Shown in pieces: positions 32,234-39,815 of a DNA stretch of 64,000 bases. A program made the position numbers and the translations under genes. The notes beneath the pieces were generated by a model that did no database searches, was not told the DNA's origin, and worked only from the letters and a program-made list of their open reading frames with translations. The DNA comes from CAMLFJ01 sp035524955 (lineage in GTDB: Bacteria; Methylomirabilota; Methylomirabilia; Rokubacteriales; CSP1-6). The stretch lies in the NCBI GenBank assembly GCA_035524955.1, contig DATLFG010000008.1:1-64000 (forward strand). The letters are read 5' to 3'. Each line of letters begins with the position of its first letter. Positions within the stretch are counted from its first letter, which is position 1.

Positions 32234-33319
32234 ATGGACTATGGCCTCTTCACGATGCCGTCGCACCCGCCCGAGCGGACGCTCTTCGACGGGCACCAGT
32301 GGGATCTCCAGCAGATGCGCTGGGCGGACGAGCTGGGCTTCAGCGAGGCCTGGATCGGCGAGCACCACACCGCGCCCTGGGAGCCGCATCCCTCGCCGGA
32401 CCTGCTGGTGGCCCAGGCGCTGCTCCAGACCGAGCGCATGCGCATCGGCCCCGGCGGGTTCCTGATGCCGTTCCACCATCCGGCCGAGCTGGCCAACCGG
32501 GTGGCGATGCTGGACCACCTGGCGCAGGGCCGGCTCAACTTCGGGGTGGCCGCGAGCGGCCTGCCGAGCGACTGGGCCATGTTCAACGTGGACGGCATGG
32601 CGGGGCAGAACCGGGACATGACCCGCGAGTCCCTCGACATCATCCTGCGCCTCTGGAGCGACGAGCCCGAGTTCGACTACAAGGGCAAGTACTGGCACGT
32701 GACCAAGACCGGGACGCTGTTCGATACCCTCAAGCCGCACATCTTCCCGTTCCAGAAGCCGCATCCGCCGATCGGCGTGGCCGGGCTCAGCAAGGGCTCG
32801 GATACGCTCAAGCTGGCGGGCGAACGCGGCTTCTGGCCGATGAGCCTCAACCTCAACCCGGGCTACGTGTCGAGCCACTGGGAGGCGGTCGAGCAGGGCG
32901 CGGCGCGCAGCCGGCGCACGCCGAAGCGCTCGGACTGGCGGATGGTCCGCGAGGTCTTCGTGGCCGACACCGACGCGGAGGCGCTGCGCCTCTCGGTGGG
33001 CGGCATGATGGGCCGCATGATGACCGAGTACTTCCTGCCCCTGCTGGCCGCCTTCGGGTTCACCGAGTACCTCAAGCACGACCCGAGCGTCGCGGACTCG
33101 GAGGTGACGCCTGCCTACTGCGCCCTGCACAACTGGCTGGTGGGCTCGCCCGCCACCGTGTCCGACAAGCTCAACACGCTGTACGAGGAGGCGGGCGGCT
33201 TCGGCACGCTGCTGGTGTTCTGCTTCGACTACAGCGAGAACCCGAAGGCCTGGCACCACTCGATGGAGCTGCTCGCCAAGGAGGTCATGCCCCGCTTCAA
33301 GGGCATGGTGCCCAGGTAG
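32234..33319 (+). CDS. LLM class flavin-dependent oxidoreductase
   Basis: A 361-residue luciferase-like TIM-barrel enzyme: MDYGLFTMPSHPPERTLFDGHQWDLQQMRWADELGFSEAWIGEHH is cut here to its key points, the acidic-aromatic N-terminal strand and the GEHH motif near residue 45. ARLNFGVAASG-type stretch (GRLNFGVAASGLPSD) and the C-terminal FCFDYSENPKAWHHSMELLA follow. Members use reduced FMN (or F420) to oxidise small substrates. TAAGGAGG lies before the ATG. Its stop is two bases before the alanine racemase start. Confidence 0.85.
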   Translation: MDYGLFTMPSHPPERTLFDGHQWDLQQMRWADELGFSEAWIGEHHTAPWEPHPSPDLLVAQALLQTERMRIGPGGFLMPFHHPAELANRVAMLDHLAQGRLNFGVAASGLPSDWAMFNVDGMAGQNRDMTRESLDIILRLWSDEPEFDYKGKYWHVTKTGTLFDTLKPHIFPFQKPHPPIGVAGLSKGSDTLKLAGERGFWPMSLNLNPGYVSSHWEAVEQGAARSRRTPKRSDWRMVREVFVADTDAEALRLSVGGMMGRMMTEYFLPLLAAFGFTEYLKHDPSVADSEVTPAYCALHNWLVGSPATVSDKLNTLYEEAGGFGTLLVFCFDYSENPKAWHHSMELLAKEVMPRFKGMVPR

Positions 33320-33321
33320 CG

Positions 33322-34440
33322 GTGGACACCGGCTCGCTGCGGCCGACGGTCCTCGAGGTCAGCCTGGCCCGTCTCGCGGAGAACTTCCGCGCGATCCAGG
33401 CGACGGTGGCGCCGGCCGTGGTGATGCCGATCGTCAAGGCCAATGCCTACGGCCACGGGCTCGTGCCGGTGGCCCGGCACCTGGCCTCGCTCGGCGCGGG
33501 TTCGCTGGGCGTGGCCTTCCTCGAGGAGGCGGTGGCGCTGCGGGAGGCCGGGATCGCGACGCCGATCCTGGTGATGGGGGGCATCTTCGGCGACCAGATC
33601 CCGATCTTCCTGCGCCACCGGCTCACCCTGACCGCGTCGTCCATCGACAAGCTCAGGCAGATCGACGAGATCGCGGGGCGCATGGGCGTCAGCGCGACCG
33701 TGCACCTCAAGATCGACACCGGCATGGAGCGGATCGGCGTGCACTACTACAACGCGCGCGGGCTGCTCGAGCGGGCCGCGGACTGCCCGCGCGTGCGGGT
33801 CGAGGGCATCTACTCGCATTTCGCCAATGCGGACTCCGAGGATCTCACCTCCGCGCGCCTGCAGCTCGCGCGCTTCCTCGAGGTGCTCGAGTGGTACGAC
33901 AAGCAGGGGCTGACGCCGCCGGTGCGCCACATGGCCAACTCCGGTGCGGTGCTCCAGCTCCGGGAGAGCCACCTCGACCTGGTGCGCCCGGGCATCCTGC
34001 TCTACGGTGTCTACCCGTCGATGGAGGTGCGCAAGACCATTCCGGTGAAGCCCGCGCTGTCGCTGCGCTCGCGCGTGGTCTACTTCAAGGTGGTTACGCC
34101 CGGGCATCCGGTGAGCTACGGCTCCACCTGGCAGTCGGACCACCCGGTGCGGGTGGTCACGGTGCCGGTGGGCTACGGCGACGGCTACTTCCGCGCGCTC
34201 TCCAACGTGGCCCACGTGCTGATCCGGGGGCGGAAGTACCCGGTGGTCGGTCGCGTGTGCATGGACCAGATCATGGTGAACATCGAGTGGGAGACCGCCT
34301 ACAACGACGACGTGGTCACGCTGCTCGGCGCCGACGGCGACGAGCTGATCACCTGCGAGCACCTGGCCGAATGGGCCGGCACCATCCCCTACGAGGTGCT
34401 CACGAACCTGAACACCCGCATCCCACGCGTGTACGTGTAG
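33322..34440 (+). CDS. alr: Alanine racemase
   Basis: A 372-residue fold-type III PLP racemase. Lys39 in VKANAYGHG forms the Schiff base; KIDTGMERIGV, HMANSGAVL and RPGILLYGVYPS are the barrel motifs; VPVGYGDGYFRAL carries the opposing catalytic Tyr and VGRVCMDQIMVNI the C-terminal domain contact. It interconverts L- and D-alanine for peptidoglycan, or another amino acid in this catabolic setting. It begins with GTG two bases after the LLM stop. It ends at a palindromic repeat. Confidence 0.92.
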   Translation: MDTGSLRPTVLEVSLARLAENFRAIQATVAPAVVMPIVKANAYGHGLVPVARHLASLGAGSLGVAFLEEAVALREAGIATPILVMGGIFGDQIPIFLRHRLTLTASSIDKLRQIDEIAGRMGVSATVHLKIDTGMERIGVHYYNARGLLERAADCPRVRVEGIYSHFANADSEDLTSARLQLARFLEVLEWYDKQGLTPPVRHMANSGAVLQLRESHLDLVRPGILLYGVYPSMEVRKTIPVKPALSLRSRVVYFKVVTPGHPVSYGSTWQSDHPVRVVTVPVGYGDGYFRALSNVAHVLIRGRKYPVVGRVCMDQIMVNIEWETAYNDDVVTLLGADGDELITCEHLAEWAGTIPYEVLTNLNTRIPRVYV

Positions 34441-34446
34441 GGCCGA

Positions 34447-34484
34447 CCCCTCACCCTGCCCTCTCCCCGGAGGGGAGGGTCAGG
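34447..34484. repeat. Palindromic intergenic repeat, copy 3 (short)
   Basis: CCCTCACCCTGCCCTCTCCC with a shortened G arm (GGAGGGGAGGGTCAGG). It fills the gap between the convergent alr and amidohydrolase genes, and the amidohydrolase stop codon lies inside the repeat. Confidence 0.75.
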
Positions 34485-35940
34485 CGGTCCAGCCGTAGAC
34501 GCGGTGGCTGGGGGTGGGGCCGTCGTCGAGGTAGGTCATCTTCATGCGCGTCAGGTAGTCGTTGGGGATCTCGTGGCGCTTGGCGGTGACGTCCACGCCG
34601 AAGACGCGGGCGGCGTTGAGGCCGAAAATCTGCTCCTTCACCTGACGGGTGAGCGGCTTGTAGCCGTGGGCGTCCACGAGGGCCTGCGGGATCTCGAAGC
34701 GGCGGAAGGCCTCGATCTGCCACTGGGGCGTGCCGTACCAGATCGAGTCGGTGCCCCAGAGCACGCGGTCCGCGCCGAAGGCGTCGATCACCTGGCCCAG
34801 GAGATGCGCGCACGCGGCCGGGTTGGTGGTCGCGAGCTGGCCGAAGGTGGAGCCGAGCTCCATGTAGATGTTGGTGAGCGCGGGCTCCTTCTTCTTCATC
34901 CGGCAGAACTCGGTGGTCCAGGGCACGTCGGCGGACTGGGTGCGCGGCACGGTGAGCAGCCCGGCGTGGTAGAGGATGAAGTCGAGATCCGGGAAGTCAC
35001 GCGCCGCCTTGATCACGTCGCGTGGATGGTTGTAGTCGGCGACCGGGCCGAGCGGCAGGCCCTTGTGCAGGCAGATTCGCCTGACACCGAGCTTGCGCGC
35101 CCGCTCGAGCATCGGGTAGGCGATCGTCTCGTCGTCCACGAACCAGCCGCGATCGAAGCCCTTGGGCGCGGCGCCGGTGTAGCCCTTCCACGCGTCCACC
35201 TTCAACGAGGCGGCCTGCTGGTCCATGAAGTCGAGGTCGGCCCGACCGAGCTGGGGGGTGATGAGCCCGTGGGCCAGCATCCGGCGCGACCGGGTGACCC
35301 GATTGATCTCGTCGCGGATGTGGGTCATCTCCTTGGGCGGCACGACCGCCTCCTGCGGATACGGGCCCGGCGGGGTCGAGATCAGCCCGATGTCGGTCTC
35401 GCTGTCGAGGAAGACCTCCTTGATCATGTTCGACCAGGCGAGATCGGCGAGGGTGCCCTGGTCGGCCGCCAGCTTGGGGTTCAGCCGCCGCGAGTTGCGA
35501 CGGAGCCCGAGCAGCCCCTGCTTGGTGATCCCGCGGCGCGCCGCCTCCTCGTCGTGCGGGTCGTAGCCCGCGCCGACGTAGTGGAGCTGCACGTCGAAGA
35601 TGAAGAAGGCGTCGCCCTTCCGCTCTCGGAACGCGGCGGGCTCGGCGGCCTCGATCGGCCGCACGTCGAAGAAGCGCCCGAACACCGCGTTCATCGCCAG
35701 CAGCGACGTGGCCATCCCACCGCCCGTCCGCAGGAAGTCCCGGCGGCTCAGGCCGAGCCGCGGCGCCAGCCGCGCCGCGTCCGCGAGGATCCGGTGCTCG
35801 ACCCGTCGCTGCGCGGCGGTCTGCGGCAGGGGCGGGAACTCCTCGTTCGAGACGAGGCGGGTCGGCAGGGGCAGCTCGGACGCCAGCCCCCGGCGCATGT
35901 CGGGGCGGACGTGGAAGGCATACGGGTTTCCGTTCGTCAT
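34480..35940 (-). CDS. Amidohydrolase 2 family protein with internal twin-arginine motif
   Basis: A 486-residue TIM-barrel amidohydrolase of the ACMSD group. IFDVQLHYVG lies where a metal DxH motif is usual, LDFILYHAG gives a His and VLWGTDSIWYG the catalytic Asp. LSRRDFLRTGGGMATSLLAMNAV at residues ~80-102 looks exactly like a Tat signal, but is preceded by ~80 residues, an unusually long n-region. GAGGAGG lies before the ATG. Either the real start is nearer the RR motif or an N-terminal extension is kept. The first metal motif reads D-x-Q-x-H, not D-x-H. Decarboxylase or hydrolase activity is inferred. Confidence 0.78.
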   Translation of the reverse strand: MTNGNPYAFHVRPDMRRGLASELPLPTRLVSNEEFPPLPQTAAQRRVEHRILADAARLAPRLGLSRRDFLRTGGGMATSLLAMNAVFGRFFDVRPIEAAEPAAFRERKGDAFFIFDVQLHYVGAGYDPHDEEAARRGITKQGLLGLRRNSRRLNPKLAADQGTLADLAWSNMIKEVFLDSETDIGLISTPPGPYPQEAVVPPKEMTHIRDEINRVTRSRRMLAHGLITPQLGRADLDFMDQQAASLKVDAWKGYTGAAPKGFDRGWFVDDETIAYPMLERARKLGVRRICLHKGLPLGPVADYNHPRDVIKAARDFPDLDFILYHAGLLTVPRTQSADVPWTTEFCRMKKKEPALTNIYMELGSTFGQLATTNPAACAHLLGQVIDAFGADRVLWGTDSIWYGTPQWQIEAFRRFEIPQALVDAHGYKPLTRQVKEQIFGLNAARVFGVDVTAKRHEIPNDYLTRMKMTYLDDGPTPSHRVYGWTA

Positions 35941-35963
35941 GGGCGGCGGCCTCCTCGTGCTCG

Positions 35964-36014
35964 AGTCTAGACCGGGAGGCGACCTTGTCAACCGCGGCGT
36001 CGCGCGCGTAGTCT
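35964..36014. promoter_or_regulatory. Bidirectional promoter with overlapping -35 elements
   Basis: CCTTGTCAACC is read as TTGTCA (35985-35990) on the plus strand and TTGACA (35991-35986) on the minus strand. The plus -10 is TAGTCT (36009-36014, 18-base spacer); the minus -10 is TAGACT (35969-35964, 16-base spacer). Both directions lead into genes. Confidence 0.5.
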
Positions 36015-36033
36015 CTCATCGGGGTGGCGCGCG

Positions 36034-36339
36034 ATGAAAGCACGGGGAACCGTGAAGGGCACTCTCTTCGAGGCAAGCGACGGGGTCGAGTACCTGCTCG
36101 GCTTCTCGAAGGCGCAGCCCGGGCCGACGCCGATACTCAGCCGCCGGCAGGCCGATGGCACCTTCCGCGCGGTCGAGGACCTCCGGGAAGCGTCGATGGT
36201 GGCCCGGAAGGAGCTCGGGATCTCCGAGCCGCACCTGATCGGGCCCGGCATGGGCAGAAGTCTGTTCCTGTGGAGCGCGTTCAAGGAGGCGCTGAAGACC
36301 TTCCCACCCGTGCCGACCTGGCCAACGTGGTCCCCCTGA
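36034..36339 (+). CDS. Small protein, unknown function
   Basis: A 101-residue protein beginning MKARGTVKGTLFEASDGVEYLLG. It has alternating strand-like segments and two helices (REASMVARKELGI, SAFKEALKTF); the last ten residues are Pro/Trp-rich and may be unstructured. No family is recognised. A GGTGG sequence 5-9 bases upstream could act as ribosome site. It is 8 bases from the DinB-like gene downstream, so the two are likely co-transcribed. Confidence 0.6.
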   Translation: MKARGTVKGTLFEASDGVEYLLGFSKAQPGPTPILSRRQADGTFRAVEDLREASMVARKELGISEPHLIGPGMGRSLFLWSAFKEALKTFPPVPTWPTWSP

Positions 36340-36347
36340 GGAGCCCG

Positions 36348-36827
36348 ATGAAGAAAGACGCGGTGCGCACCGAGGTCCGGAACCTGGTTCACGGCCCCTC
36401 GTACATGACCTTCGACGACGTGGTGGCCGATTTTCCCATCAAGCACATCAATACCCGCCCGCCGAACGTGTCGTACACGCCGTGGCACCTGCTCGAGCAC
36501 ATGCGAATCGCCCAGCGCGACATCCTCGACTACATCCAGGACGAGGATTACCACCACCCGAGCTGGCCGGCCGACTACTGGCCCGCGTCGGACGCCGAGG
36601 CGGACGCCAAGGCCTGGAAGAGGACGATCGCCCGGTTCCGGAAGGACCGCGCCGCGCTCGAGACGATCGCGGCCAGCGCCCGCCTGGCCCTCGGCGCTCC
36701 GTTGCCGTACGCTCCCCAGCACACCTACATCCGCGAGCTGCTGATCGTCTCCGAGCACAACACCTACCACATCGGCGAGCTGGCGATCCTCCGCCAGGTC
36801 ATGGGGGCGTGGCCGGCGAAGCGGTGA
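36348..36827 (+). CDS. DinB-like four-helix protein
   Basis: A 159-residue DinB/YfiT-type protein. TPWHLLEHMRIAQRDIL in helix 2 provides one His, and SEHNTYHIGELAILRQVMG near the C terminus provides the HxxxH pair, the three metal ligands of this fold. Family members are metal-dependent transferases, for instance with mycothiol or bacillithiol, or have no known activity. GAGGAG precedes the ATG. It is in an operon with the small unknown gene before it. Confidence 0.82.
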   Translation: MKKDAVRTEVRNLVHGPSYMTFDDVVADFPIKHINTRPPNVSYTPWHLLEHMRIAQRDILDYIQDEDYHHPSWPADYWPASDAEADAKAWKRTIARFRKDRAALETIAASARLALGAPLPYAPQHTYIRELLIVSEHNTYHIGELAILRQVMGAWPAKR

Positions 36828-36836
36828 GGCCGCCCC

Positions 36837-37130
36837 TCAGCCCAGCAGGGTTCCCGCCGCGTAGCCTACCGCGCCGCCGATCAGGCACAGCAGCAGGGAG
36901 CGGGCCGGGCTGAGCAGGAGCGCGCCCGCCGCGGCGGCCAGGGTCGGTCCGCCGACCAGGGCCCCGCCGTCGCTCAGGAGCGTGGCGGTCGCGAGGCTCG
37001 CGAAGATCGGGGTGGGGATGCGCGACAGGATCGTCTCGAATCGCGGGCTGGGGCGGGGGAGCAGCACCACCGCGGCGGCCCGGCTCGCGTAGGTGATGAG
37101 CGCGATCGCGACGAGGAGCAGCGCGCTCAC
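36837..37130 (-). CDS. azlD: Branched-chain amino acid export subunit AzlD
   Basis: A 97-residue hydrophobic protein with about four helices, matching AzlD/YgaH (ITYASRAAAVVLL at the first helix, IPTPIFASLATATLL in the second). It pairs with AzlC to export branched-chain amino acids. The GTG start overlaps the AzlC stop as GTGA, so production is coupled. It ends 9 bases from the convergent DinB-like gene. Confidence 0.88.
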   Translation of the reverse strand: MSALLLVAIALITYASRAAAVVLLPRPSPRFETILSRIPTPIFASLATATLLSDGGALVGGPTLAAAAGALLLSPARSLLLCLIGGAVGYAAGTLLG

Positions 37131-37837
37131 TCATCGCCTCCCGGCAGGGCGACCACCACGCCCGCGACGACCGGCGCGATCATGCGCAGGTCCGGCAGCA
37201 GGAGCGCCACCGCGGCGGTGAGGAGAGCGGCCGCGAGGGCGCGCACCACGTGCGAGCGCTTCCTCGCCGCCAGCGCGGCCAGGCCGATGAAGAGGACGGG
37301 GAAGAGCGCGCCGGCCAGGCCCTCGACCGCCGCGAGCCCGCCGCCCAGCACGCCGACCACCGTGCCCACGATCCATGCGACATAGAGCGTCAGCCCGGAG
37401 TAGAGCAGCGTGCGCTCGGTGGCCGCGCCCACCGCCCGCGGCTCCGCGGCGTTGCCGGCCGCGATGGCGAAGCCGAAGGTCTCGTCCACCAGGAAGAACG
37501 CGAGCATCGCCCGTCGCAGCGGCCCACTCTCGAATCGGGAGCGCAGCGCGGCGCCGAGCACCAGGTGACGGAGATTGAGCACCCCCGCGGTCAGCAGGAG
37601 GGGCAGCGCGGCGGCGCCCGCCCCGAGCAGCGCCACCATCGCGAACTGGAGCGCGCCCGAGTAGACGAGGAGCGACGAGGCGAGCGTCAGAGGGACCCCG
37701 AGGAACCCCCGCGCCGCCACGCCGTAGAGGCTGCCGAACACCGCGACCGCTGCGGCCGCGGGCAGGGAGAGCGCCACGATGGAGCGGATGCTGGGAACGG
37801 CCGGCGGCGGCGTGCTCAGGCCGCGAACTCGAGCCAC
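37127..37837 (-). CDS. azlC: Branched-chain amino acid export subunit AzlC
   Basis: A 236-residue permease, 5-6 helices, with the family stretches VFGSLYGVAARGFLG, LVYSGALQFAMVALLGAG and LNLRHLVLGAALRSR. The GTG used lies 22 bases inside the end of the upstream B3/B4 gene; a GTG 20 codons later and a CTG overlapping the upstream TGA are alternatives. It works with AzlD, encoded next. The operon order (CoA-transferase, B3/B4 protein, AzlC, AzlD) suggests the exporter handles amino or keto acids linked to the upstream enzymes, but this is inference. Confidence 0.88.
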   Translation of the reverse strand: MARVRGLSTPPPAVPSIRSIVALSLPAAAAVAVFGSLYGVAARGFLGVPLTLASSLLVYSGALQFAMVALLGAGAAALPLLLTAGVLNLRHLVLGAALRSRFESGPLRRAMLAFFLVDETFGFAIAAGNAAEPRAVGAATERTLLYSGLTLYVAWIVGTVVGVLGGGLAAVEGLAGALFPVLFIGLAALAARKRSHVVRALAAALLTAAVALLLPDLRMIAPVVAGVVVALPGGDE

Positions 37838-38508
37838 GGCGCCGCCTGCGTGAGCACCGCGCGATGGCGCGGGGCGCCCCAAAGCTCGGTGAGGTGGCCG
37901 GAGAGCGCGTCGATGAGAGCCGGCACGTCGGTCGCGGCCGTGGGGTGGAGCCCTTCGGCGACGATCAGCACGTCGCGCGTCCCGAGTGACACCGTCGAGC
38001 GCCGGCTCTGCCGGAACGTCCACCGTCGGGCGTGCGCGTGGCTGGCCGCGTCGGCGAAGATCACCTCGCCCGGCTCGGCGTGCTCGGTCTCACCGCCGAA
38101 GCCGGTATGCTCCTCGCCGCCCACCGCGTGCCGGACCTCCAGCCGCGAATCGACCCCGGCCAGGTCGAAGACCGCCACCGGCAGGGCGAAGGCGAGGGAC
38201 ACCGCGTTGCAGAGATCGACCAGCGGGTGCAGGCGCGGCAGATCGCCCTCGCGCCGGAAGCGCCGCAGCAGCGCCTCGGCCGCGGACCGGTACTGCGTCG
38301 GCTTGAGCCCCATCTGCGTGTAGGCGCGCCGCCACGCCGACACCTCGGCCAGCTCGGACTCGGGGCCGCGCGCGAGCCGCTCGCGGGCGCGCGCGTGCCA
38401 CGGCTCGAGCGGCACGGCCACGTCCGAGTGAACCTCCGCGACGACGAGTACGCCGGGGACGAGCTGGGGGAACTGCTGCCACAGGGCAGCGGAGTGACCG
38501 AAGTGCAC
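37816..38508 (-). CDS. B3/B4 tRNA-binding-domain protein
   Basis: A 230-residue single-domain protein related to the B3/B4 domain of phenylalanyl-tRNA synthetase beta. SELAEVSAWRRAYTQMGLKPTQYRSAAEALLRR is the central signature and LPRLHPLVDLCNAVSLAFALPV the next strand-helix unit. In synthetases the domain edits misacylated tRNA; stand-alone versions may deacylate tRNA or bind amino acids. GTG start, three bases after the CoA-transferase stop. Standing next to an amino acid exporter, it may handle toxic or unusual amino acids (inference). Confidence 0.85.
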   Translation of the reverse strand: MHFGHSAALWQQFPQLVPGVLVVAEVHSDVAVPLEPWHARARERLARGPESELAEVSAWRRAYTQMGLKPTQYRSAAEALLRRFRREGDLPRLHPLVDLCNAVSLAFALPVAVFDLAGVDSRLEVRHAVGGEEHTGFGGETEHAEPGEVIFADAASHAHARRWTFRQSRRSTVSLGTRDVLIVAEGLHPTAATDVPALIDALSGHLTELWGAPRHRAVLTQAAPWLEFAA

Positions 38509-38511
38509 GCG

Positions 38512-39720
38512 TCAGATCGCGGCGCGTGCCCGCAGGGCCGCCACCGCCTCCGGCGACAGGCCGAGCACCTCCGTCAGGACCTCGTCGGTGTGCTGGCCGG
38601 CCAGCGGGGGCGGCGTGGTCGCCGCTTCGGAGTCGGACAGGCGGATCGGGCAGCCGGGCACCCGGAACCGGCCGCGCGTCGGATGCTCGATGGTCTCGAT
38701 CGCCCCGCGCGCGTTCAGGTGCGGGTCGTCCAGCACCTCCTGCGTGTCCAGGATCGCGCCGCAGGGCACGCCCGCCTTGCCCAGCGTCTCCAGCACCGCC
38801 TGCTTGGAGCGCGCGCCGGTCCATGCCCGCGCGATGCCGTTGAGCGCTTCCCGATGAGCCCATCGGGTAGGCGCGTCCACGCAGCGCGGGTCGGTGAGCA
38901 GGTCCTCGCGCCCGATCGCGCGGGCGAAGTCTTGCCACATGCCCTGGTTCATCGGCTGCACGTAGATGTAGACGTAGTCGTTGGGCCCGCCTGGCGCGCA
39001 GGTGTAGAGGCCGTCGGGCACCGCGCCCGGCGGCGCGCCGTTGCCCCGGCGCGGAGTGGGCCTGCCGTCCCGGTAGTGGACGACGTAACGCTGGCGGATC
39101 AGGTTCGCCACCGCCTCCTGCATCGAGACCTCGACGACCTGGCCCCGGCCCGTCCGCTGCCGCTCGATCACCGCGGCCAGGATGCCCGCCGCCATGTGCA
39201 CCCCGGCGCCGCTGTCGCCGATGTTGGCGCCGCAGAGCACCGGCTCGCGGTCCGGGAAGCCGGTGACGCTCATCACGCCGCCCATCGCCTGGGCGATCAT
39301 GTCGAAGCTCTTGAACTCGTGGTACGGGCCGGAGAGCCCGAAGCCCTTCAGGCGCGCGAGGATGATCCGCGGGTTCACCGCGCGGAGGCGCTCCCAGTCG
39401 AGCCCGAGCCGCTCCATGAGCCCGGGCGCGAAGTTCTCCACCACCGCGTCCGCGCGCTCGGCCAACCGCAGGAAGAGCGCGTGTCCCTCCGGCTTCTTGA
39501 GATCGATGGTGACGCTGCGCTTGTTGGCGTTGAAGACCAGGAAGAACATCGCGTCGAGTCCCGGCACCTCCGGCCGGTTCCGGCGCGACTGCTCCCCGCC
39601 GGGAGGCTCGATCTTGATGACGTCGGCCCCCAGCCAGCCGAGGAGCTGCGTGCAGGAGGTGCCCGCCTCGAACTGGGTGAGGTCCAGGATCCGGATGCCG
39701 GTCAGCGCGCGCTCGGTCAT
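38512..39720 (-). CDS. CaiB/BaiF CoA-transferase
   Basis: A 402-residue family III CoA-transferase. The catalytic aspartate is Asp169, in IGDSGAG, exactly the position used by formyl-CoA transferase. GIRILDLTQFEAGTSCTQLL, ADVIKIEPPGGEQSR and SVTIDLKKPEGHALF are the family segments. It moves CoA between carboxylic acids; the pair is unknown. AAAGGA lies 8 bases before the ATG. It leads the operon with the B3/B4 protein and AzlCD and is a paralogue of the CoA-transferase at 47.5 kb. Confidence 0.9.
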   Translation of the reverse strand: MTERALTGIRILDLTQFEAGTSCTQLLGWLGADVIKIEPPGGEQSRRNRPEVPGLDAMFFLVFNANKRSVTIDLKKPEGHALFLRLAERADAVVENFAPGLMERLGLDWERLRAVNPRIILARLKGFGLSGPYHEFKSFDMIAQAMGGVMSVTGFPDREPVLCGANIGDSGAGVHMAAGILAAVIERQRTGRGQVVEVSMQEAVANLIRQRYVVHYRDGRPTPRRGNGAPPGAVPDGLYTCAPGGPNDYVYIYVQPMNQGMWQDFARAIGREDLLTDPRCVDAPTRWAHREALNGIARAWTGARSKQAVLETLGKAGVPCGAILDTQEVLDDPHLNARGAIETIEHPTRGRFRVPGCPIRLSDSEAATTPPPLAGQHTDEVLTEVLGLSPEAVAALRARAAI

Positions 39721-39798
39721 GAGCCCATCCTTTCCCGGGGCATGGTACCGCCTGGGTTGTCGGTTGGCCAGGGACCCGGTGGGCAGCCGGTCGTGTGC

Positions 39799-39804
39799 TA
39801 GAAT
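39799..39804 (+). promoter_or_regulatory. -10-like TAGAAT before the deacetylase-like gene
   Basis: TAGAAT, a 5 of 6 match, ends 11 bases before the ATG; no ribosome-binding site follows. A very short leader is implied. No -35 was found. Confidence 0.35.
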
Positions 39805-39815
39805 CCTCGGCTACG

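Noticed and set aside
37816..37819. CTG start for AzlC overlapping the upstream TGA
   Set aside because: A GTG a few codons upstream is in frame and gives a normal AzlC length, so a non-standard start is not needed.
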